Origin: Pseudomonas sp. A-RE-19
GTDB lineage: Bacteria > Pseudomonadota > Gammaproteobacteria > Pseudomonadales > Pseudomonadaceae
DNA: 64,000 nt
Direction: 5' to 3'
Assembly: GCF_019956555.1 (NCBI RefSeq)
Contig: NZ_JAHBDQ010000007.1
Coordinates: 1-64,000, forward strand
A program made the translations under genes and the position numbers. Below are positions 57,177 to 64,000 of this stretch, piece by piece. A model generated the notes under the pieces. That model saw nothing but the letters and a program-made list of their open reading frames with translations, did not search any database and was not told where the DNA came from. Each line of letters opens with the position of its first letter. Within the stretch, counting starts at the first letter, position 1.

Positions 57177-57217
57177 AAAAAGCCCGGCATTCACACGAGT
57201 GAAGCCGGGCTTTTTTA
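57177..57217. terminator. Bidirectional terminator (Usp gene and uup)
   Basis: agcccggc (57181-57188) and gccgggct (57204-57211), extended by ttcac/gtgaa, with A and T runs on both sides. It lies between convergent genes. Confidence 0.9.
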
Positions 57218-57229
57218 TAGCCGGATCAA

Positions 57230-59149
<1,920 letters not shown>

Positions 59150-59361
59150 GAGCTTCTCCAAAAACCGGGCGCGCATTCTACCTGACTTGAGGCTTCAGAA
59201 GGCCGGCAATTTCGCTGTGACAACACTCTGACTAATAATTGTTGCGAACTTGTGCCGCTAGCCCGGCAAAGCTTTCACCGGGTGCTGGCAAAAGGCTAAG
59301 CTACAGATATCAAGTGCCGGCGTTGCCGGCACATGTCACGATTTCTCTGCCCGGACGTACC

Positions 59362-61290
59362 ATGCGCAGTCGCCTTTTCAATCTTTTTTCATGTTTGCTT
59401 CTTACCGCCGCTGCCGCTCAATCCGCTCAGGCGGTGGACCTGTCTACCCAACGCCAATATTACGATGAAGCCAAGCGCGCCCTGGCCAAGGGCGATACCG
59501 GCCCTTATTTCCGTTACAGCCAGGCACTTAGCGACTATCCGCTTGAACCCTACCTGGCCTATGACGAACTGACCGCGCGCCTGAAAACCGCGAGCAACGC
59601 CGAAATCGAGAAATTCCTCGCTGAACACGGCGACCTGCCCCAAGCCAACTGGATGAAATTGCGCTGGTTGCGCTGGTTGGCCGAACGCGGCGATTGGGCG
59701 ACTTTCGTCAAGTATTACGATCCCAAGCTCAATTTCACCGAACTTGATTGCCTGAACGCGCAGTATCAGATCAGCCATAACCGCAAGGTCGAAGGCTACG
59801 CCAACGCCGACAAGCTCTGGCTGAGCGGCAAAACCCAGCCCGATGCTTGCGATGGCTTATTCGGCATGTGGGCCGCCGACGGTCAACTGACTGAACAAAA
59901 ACGCTGGGAACGCGTCAAGCTCGCCGCTCATGCGCGCAACTATGAGCTGGCCAACAGCCTGATCAACGGGCTGGCTACCCTCGCCCCGCGCGGTCGTCTG
60001 CTGGTGGATGTGGCGCAGAAACCCGAGCTGCTCAATCAGCCGTCACGCTTCACTCCAGCCGATGAACCCATGTCCGACATCGTCAGCCTGGGCCTGCGCC
60101 GTCTGGCCCGTCAGGACCCGGACAAAGCGATGGACCTGCTCGACGGTTATGCCAGAAGCATGCATTTTTCCAGTGATGAAAAAGTCGCGATTGCCCGGGA
60201 AATCGGCCTGACCCTCGCACGACGTTTCGACAGCCGCGCGCTGGATGTGATGACCAAATACGACCCGGAACTGCGCGACAACACCGTGTCCGAATGGCGC
60301 TTGCGCCTGCTATTGCGTCTGGCCCGCTGGGACGATGCCTATCAGCTGACCCGCCGCCTGCCTCAGGACCTGGCCACTACCAATCGCTGGCGTTACTGGC
60401 AGGCTCGCAGCCTGGAGCTGGCGCAGCCGCAGAATCCGCAAGCGCAGACGCTTTACAAGAATCTGGCTCACGAGCGCGACTTCTACGGTTTCCTGGCGGC
60501 CGATCGCTCGCAATCATCCTATTCGCTGAACAACAAACCGCTGGTGCTCAGCCAGGCGCTGATCAACAAGGTTCGCAATACCCCGGGGGTGCGTCGCGCC
60601 CTGGAATTCCATGCCCGCGGCCAGATCGTCGACGGTCGCCGCGAGTGGTATCACGTCAGCCGGCATTTCAGCCGTGACGAAATGGTTGCCCAGGCGAAAC
60701 TGGCTTACGACCTGAAATGGTATTTCCCGGCGATCCGTACCATCAGTCAGGCGCAGTACTGGGACGATCTGGACATCCGCTTCCCGATGGCCCACCGCGA
60801 AACCCTGGTGCGCGAAGCCAAGGTCCGTGGCCTGCACTCGAGTTGGGTATTCGCCATCACCCGCCAGGAAAGCGCCTTCATGGACGACGCCCGCTCTGGT
60901 GTCGGCGCCAGCGGCCTGATGCAACTGATGCCTGGCACCGCCAAGGAAACCGCGCGCAAGTTCAGCATTCCACTGGCCTCGCCGCAGCAGGTGCTCGATC
61001 CGGACAAGAACATTCAGCTCGGCGCTGCTTACCTGAGCCAGGTCCACAGCCAGTTCAACGGCAACCGCGTGCTCGCCTCCGCCGCCTACAACGCAGGCCC
61101 CGCCCGCGTACGTCAGTGGCTGCGCGGCGCCGATCACCTGAGCTTCGATGTGTGGGTAGAAAGTATCCCGTTCGACGAAACCCGGCAGTACGTGCAAAAC
61201 GTGCTGTCGTACTCGGTGATCTACGGCCAGAAGCTCAACTCACCACAGCCGTTGGTGGATTGGCATGAGCGGTATTTCGACGATCAATGA
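59362..61290 (+). CDS. slt: Soluble lytic murein transglycosylase Slt
   Basis: A 642-residue periplasmic enzyme that cuts peptidoglycan glycan strands with formation of anhydro-muropeptides. The signal peptide ends AAAAQSAQA. The long helical superhelix (U and L domains) leads to the catalytic domain with Glu503 (ITRQESAFMDDARSGVGASGLMQLMPGTA) and the groove motif AAYNAGPARVRQWL. Start MRSRLFNLF follows the preceding non-signal frame and gives a normal leader. It is divergent from uup. Its products feed NagZ, also in this window. Confidence 0.96.
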   Translation: MRSRLFNLFSCLLLTAAAAQSAQAVDLSTQRQYYDEAKRALAKGDTGPYFRYSQALSDYPLEPYLAYDELTARLKTASNAEIEKFLAEHGDLPQANWMKLRWLRWLAERGDWATFVKYYDPKLNFTELDCLNAQYQISHNRKVEGYANADKLWLSGKTQPDACDGLFGMWAADGQLTEQKRWERVKLAAHARNYELANSLINGLATLAPRGRLLVDVAQKPELLNQPSRFTPADEPMSDIVSLGLRRLARQDPDKAMDLLDGYARSMHFSSDEKVAIAREIGLTLARRFDSRALDVMTKYDPELRDNTVSEWRLRLLLRLARWDDAYQLTRRLPQDLATTNRWRYWQARSLELAQPQNPQAQTLYKNLAHERDFYGFLAADRSQSSYSLNNKPLVLSQALINKVRNTPGVRRALEFHARGQIVDGRREWYHVSRHFSRDEMVAQAKLAYDLKWYFPAIRTISQAQYWDDLDIRFPMAHRETLVREAKVRGLHSSWVFAITRQESAFMDDARSGVGASGLMQLMPGTAKETARKFSIPLASPQQVLDPDKNIQLGAAYLSQVHSQFNGNRVLASAAYNAGPARVRQWLRGADHLSFDVWVESIPFDETRQYVQNVLSYSVIYGQKLNSPQPLVDWHERYFDDQ

Positions 61291-61323
61291 CGGGGGATGC
61301 CGGTGATGCCGTGATGCCGGACA

Positions 61324-61425
61324 TGTAGGAGCTGTCGAGTGAAGCGAGGCTGCGATCTTTTGATCTTGATCTGTGCCGAAAAAGATCAAAAGATCGCAGC
61401 CTCGTTTCACTCGACAGCTCCTACA
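61324..61425. repeat. Long imperfect palindrome, tgtaggagctg type
   Basis: tgtaggagctgtcgagtgaagcgaggctgcgatcttttgatctt is followed by its near complement ending at the ctcctacac run. The overall arm is about 45 bases with mismatches. It lies between convergent slt and the ABC gene. Confidence 0.85.
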
Positions 61426-61453
61426 CAGCTCCTACACAACCCCTACACCCCCC

Positions 61454-63232
61454 CTACAGGTGAAGATCGGCTTCGGCCTTGCCGTCATTGAACTGCAACG
61501 CCGCCAGCCGTGCATACAGTGCATTGCTTGCAATCAGCTCCTGATGCGTCCCCACCGCCACGAGTTTCCCTTGGTCCATCACCGCGATCCTGTCGGCGTT
61601 TTTCACGGTGGCCAGGCGGTGGGCGATGACCAGCGTGGTGCGGTTTTTCATCAGGCTGGGCAAGGCTTGCTGGATCAGGTGCTCGCTCTGGGCGTCGAGG
61701 GCGCTGGTGGCTTCGTCCAGCAGCAGAATCGGCGCGTCCACCAGCAGCGCCCGGGCGATGGCCAGGCGTTGGCGTTGGCCTCCGGACAAACCGAGACCCG
61801 CATCGCCGAGGTGAGTCTGGTAGCCGTTGGGCATTTGCTCGATGAAGTCGTGGGCGTAGGCGATTTTCGCGGCTTCCTGAACCTGGGCCAGCGTCGCCGT
61901 CGGGTGACCATAACGAATGTTTTCTTCGATGCTGCCGAAGAACAGCGCCGGAGTTTGCGAGACGAGGGCGAAGCAGCGGCGCAAGTCCAGAGGATCGAGT
62001 TGAGTCAGCGGCACACCGTCCAGCAGGATGCGTCCTTCGACAGGGTCGTAAAAGCGCAACAGCAGGTCATACACCGTTGACTTGCCGGCACCCGACGGCC
62101 CGACCAATGCAAGGGTTTCGCCAGCATTGATTGTCAGGTTCAGACCATCCACAGCATAGCTTTGCGGACGCGACGGGTAGGAAAAGCGCACATCTTGCAG
62201 CACCAGGTCGCCCTTTACCCGTTCAGGCAAGGTCACCAGACCTTGAGTCGGTGGCTGGATGATGTTTTCCGAACGCAACAACTCGGCAATCCGCTCTGCC
62301 GCGCCCGCTGCTCGCTGCAGTTCGCCGATCACTTCACTCAACGTGCCGAAGGCACCGCCGACGATCAGGCTGTAAAAGACAAACGCTGCCAGTTCACCCG
62401 CGGAGATTCGCCCGGCGATGACATCCATGCCGCCCACCCAGAGCATCACCCCGACCGCGCCCAACACCAGCACGATCACCAGGGTAATCAACCAGGCCCG
62501 CTGGAAGATGCGCTTGCGGGCGGTGTCGAAAGCCTCTTCCACGGTTATGGCAAAACGCTGTTCATCCTGGACCTGATGGTTGTAGGCCTGCACGGTTTTG
62601 ATCTGGCTCAGGGTTTCGGAGACATAGCTGCCGATATCGGCAATCCGGTCCTGGCTCTGCCGCGACAGGGTGCGCACCCGGCGACCAAAAATCAGGATCG
62701 GCGCGACCACCAGCGGCAATGCGACTACCACGATGCTGGTGAGTTTGGGGTTGGTGATAAACAGCAAGACAATCCCGCCGATCACCATTAACCCATTACG
62801 CAGGAACAACGACAGCGAAGAGCCAATCACCGATTGCAACAGCGTGGTATCGGCGGTCAGCCGTGACTGGATCTCGGAGCTGCGGTTGTCTTCATAGAAT
62901 CCCGGATGCAGGTAGACCAGATGGTTGAACACCTGACGGCGGATATCGGCGACCACGCGCTCGCCGATCCACGACACCAGGTAAAAACGTGCAAAGGTGC
63001 CAATCGCCAGCCCCATCACCAACAGCATGAACACGCCGATGGATCGGTTGAGCAAATGCGGCGACTGGGTCATGAAACCCTGATCCACCAGCAGCCGAAT
63101 CCCCTGCCCCATGGACAAGGTGATGCCCGCCGTGACGATCAAAGCCAGCAAAGCCCCCAAGGCTGGCCAACGATAAGGCGCAAGAAAACGGCTGGCCAGA
63201 CGAATGGCGCGGCGGTGACGGGAAGAGAGCAT
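61454..63232 (-). CDS. ABC exporter with fused permease and ATPase
   Basis: A 592-residue half-transporter. Six membrane helices occupy about residues 1-320, with the usual exporter loop RLTADTTLLQSVIGSSLSLFLRN. The ATPase part has Walker A GPSGAGKST, signature LSGGQRQRLAIARAL and Walker B ILLLDEATSALDAQSE. The type is similar to MsbA and lipid or drug exporters; substrate not readable. Starts at 63241 and 63253 are possible. The one at 63232 (MLSSRHRRAIRLA) is used because it gives the usual family start. Confidence 0.9.
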   Translation of the reverse strand: MLSSRHRRAIRLASRFLAPYRWPALGALLALIVTAGITLSMGQGIRLLVDQGFMTQSPHLLNRSIGVFMLLVMGLAIGTFARFYLVSWIGERVVADIRRQVFNHLVYLHPGFYEDNRSSEIQSRLTADTTLLQSVIGSSLSLFLRNGLMVIGGIVLLFITNPKLTSIVVVALPLVVAPILIFGRRVRTLSRQSQDRIADIGSYVSETLSQIKTVQAYNHQVQDEQRFAITVEEAFDTARKRIFQRAWLITLVIVLVLGAVGVMLWVGGMDVIAGRISAGELAAFVFYSLIVGGAFGTLSEVIGELQRAAGAAERIAELLRSENIIQPPTQGLVTLPERVKGDLVLQDVRFSYPSRPQSYAVDGLNLTINAGETLALVGPSGAGKSTVYDLLLRFYDPVEGRILLDGVPLTQLDPLDLRRCFALVSQTPALFFGSIEENIRYGHPTATLAQVQEAAKIAYAHDFIEQMPNGYQTHLGDAGLGLSGGQRQRLAIARALLVDAPILLLDEATSALDAQSEHLIQQALPSLMKNRTTLVIAHRLATVKNADRIAVMDQGKLVAVGTHQELIASNALYARLAALQFNDGKAEADLHL

Positions 63233-63498
63233 GAGGACCATCCGTAGGAGCAACCAATAGCTTTGACCCGCTTAAGCCTACACTGACCGATGGGATTGAA
63301 CGCTGTAAATCACAATGAGTCGGGTTAATTATGACCGCCAAGACTAGTGGCTAGAGATTATTGGTCTAAAGTCCGGGTGGAAACGTCAGGATATTTCTGA
63401 TGGACTGAGGATGCCGACTTGAAGATCGCAGGGAGTTGTCACAGCCCGGTCACCTGGCGGTACTACAGTAAGCACACAACCTGATGAGGAGACAGGCC

Positions 63499-63678
63499 AT
63501 GTCCTTGCAAAACAGCAGCGATGACAAGATTCCAGTGATCCGCACGCAGCCAGACCAGTCTCTGGGTTGCTCGATTATTGATGAGAATGGACGCGAAGTA
63601 CCGATCACTGAAAACATGATCCAGGACGCTTGCCGCGAACTGGAGAAGCGATTGGTCAAGCCTGCCGAACAAGAGTGA
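63499..63678 (+). CDS. PA1571-family small protein
   Basis: A 59-residue protein: MSLQNSSDDKIPVIRTQPDQSLGCSIIDENGREVPITENMIQDACRELEKRLVKPAEQE. It matches the small PA1571 family as I remember it. It is acidic and soluble, with one helix near the end and two Cys. The start ATG follows gaggagacaggcc. A terminator lies 20 bases behind the stop. Function is unknown. Confidence 0.85.
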   Translation: MSLQNSSDDKIPVIRTQPDQSLGCSIIDENGREVPITENMIQDACRELEKRLVKPAEQE

Positions 63679-63697
63679 TATAGCCACCGTCTTCTTG

Positions 63698-63723
63698 ACC
63701 CGGCACTGTTGGCCGGGTTTTTT
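63698..63723 (+). terminator. Terminator of the PA1571-family gene
   Basis: acccggc (63698-63704) and gccgggt (63712-63718) followed by TTTTT. Confidence 0.9.
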
Positions 63724-63749
63724 ATGGGTGCTTGTTTTGTGTGGCCTTT

Positions 63750-63847
63750 GTAGGAGCTGCCGCAGGCTGCGATCTTTTGATCTTGCTTGTGATCCTCGAC
63801 AAGCAAAAGCCAGGTCAAAAGATCGCAGCCTTCGGCAGCTCCTACAG
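63750..63847. repeat. Long imperfect palindrome, tgtaggagctg type
   Basis: tgtaggagctgccgcaggct ... gatcttttgatctt, with the near complement from 63815 (aaaagatcgcagccttcggc) to the ctcctaca run. It is the same family as 61324-61425. Confidence 0.85.
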
Positions 63848-63863
63848 GGATCCGGTCCGTACG

Positions 63864-64000
63864 TTAGACCGAGGTTGCGCCTAAGGCCGCCACGATCTGC
63901 TGCAACGCAGGCGAATCCCCCTCGATCCGCACCTTCAACCCATCGATCTCACGCCGCAGCGGGTAATGCTTGCGCAGCGCATCGAACGCCGCGCGCTGCT
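63864..64000 (-). CDS. 3' end of an unidentified gene (cut by the window)
   Basis: The last 45 codons of a minus-strand frame: [39 protein letters not shown] and a short GATSV end, then stop. The reading frame has good coding character and continues past the window edge. I cannot identify the protein from this part. It is separated from the PA1571-family gene by a palindromic repeat. Confidence 0.7.
   Translation of the reverse strand, partial: QRAAFDALRKHYPLRREIDGLKVRIEGDSPALQQIVAALGATSV

Overview
The window looks like a chromosomal segment of a Pseudomonas of the fluorescens complex. From 15.6 kb onward the gene order and the protein families (dusA, tal, rssC/rssB, mlaA, queF, cupredoxin, copRS, lolCDE, sthA, mfd, csiV, nagZ, psrA, lexA-sulA, topA, fadBA, uup, slt) follow the order I remember for the P. 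aeruginosa chromosome. Many intergenic gaps also carry the short REP palindromes typical of that group. No rRNA, tRNA, CRISPR array, integrase or intact insertion sequence was seen.

Region 1 (about 0.2-15.3 kb) is the accessory part. It starts with a hypothetical protein and two divergent L,D-transpeptidases. A complete copABCD periplasmic copper-resistance operon follows. Next comes a second copper cassette (Met-rich secreted protein, DUF2933 membrane peptide, copper P-type ATPase). The ATPase is a pseudogene: one frameshift and two deletions have removed its phosphorylation motif and hinge. The cassette lies between two direct copies of the 5' end of a PheC-like binding-protein gene and has a perfect Anr/FNR-type palindrome upstream. 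The region then holds a small lipoprotein, a DUF6124 gene behind a long RNA-like structured leader, an orphan type VI secretion cassette (PAAR tip, zinc amidase, overlapping membrane-anchored immunity candidate), an IS66 transposase fragment and a hemerythrin protein. It stops at the 5' end of dusA, a known island insertion site.

Region 2 (15.6-26.2 kb) is mostly core. It contains tRNA modification (dusA, queF), transaldolase, the RssB/RssC anti-sigma relay, PilZ and MlaA. It also has a phosphonatase-like HAD protein that has lost its nucleophile. The copper-sensing system CopRS is divergent from a periplasmic cupredoxin followed by queF. A 16-base motif is shared between the copRS/cupredoxin gap and the copA promoter region 21 kb away, suggesting one CopR regulon.

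Region 3 (26.2-64 kb) is housekeeping. It has lipoprotein export (lolCDE), a second PilZ protein, GDPD, sthA, an ApbE lipoprotein, a citrate-type MFS carrier and a long GAPDH. These are followed by mfd, csiV and a SNF2 helicase, then purine salvage, nagZ and psrA (with its own operator). Next are lexA-sulA (two SOS boxes), topA, the fatty-acid oxidation complex fadBA and a universal stress protein. The segment ends with an ABC-F protein, lytic transglycosylase, an exporter, a small conserved protein and the 3' end of an unidentified gene. A rho-independent terminator at 55961-55987 has no plus-strand gene in front of it and may mark an unannotated small RNA.
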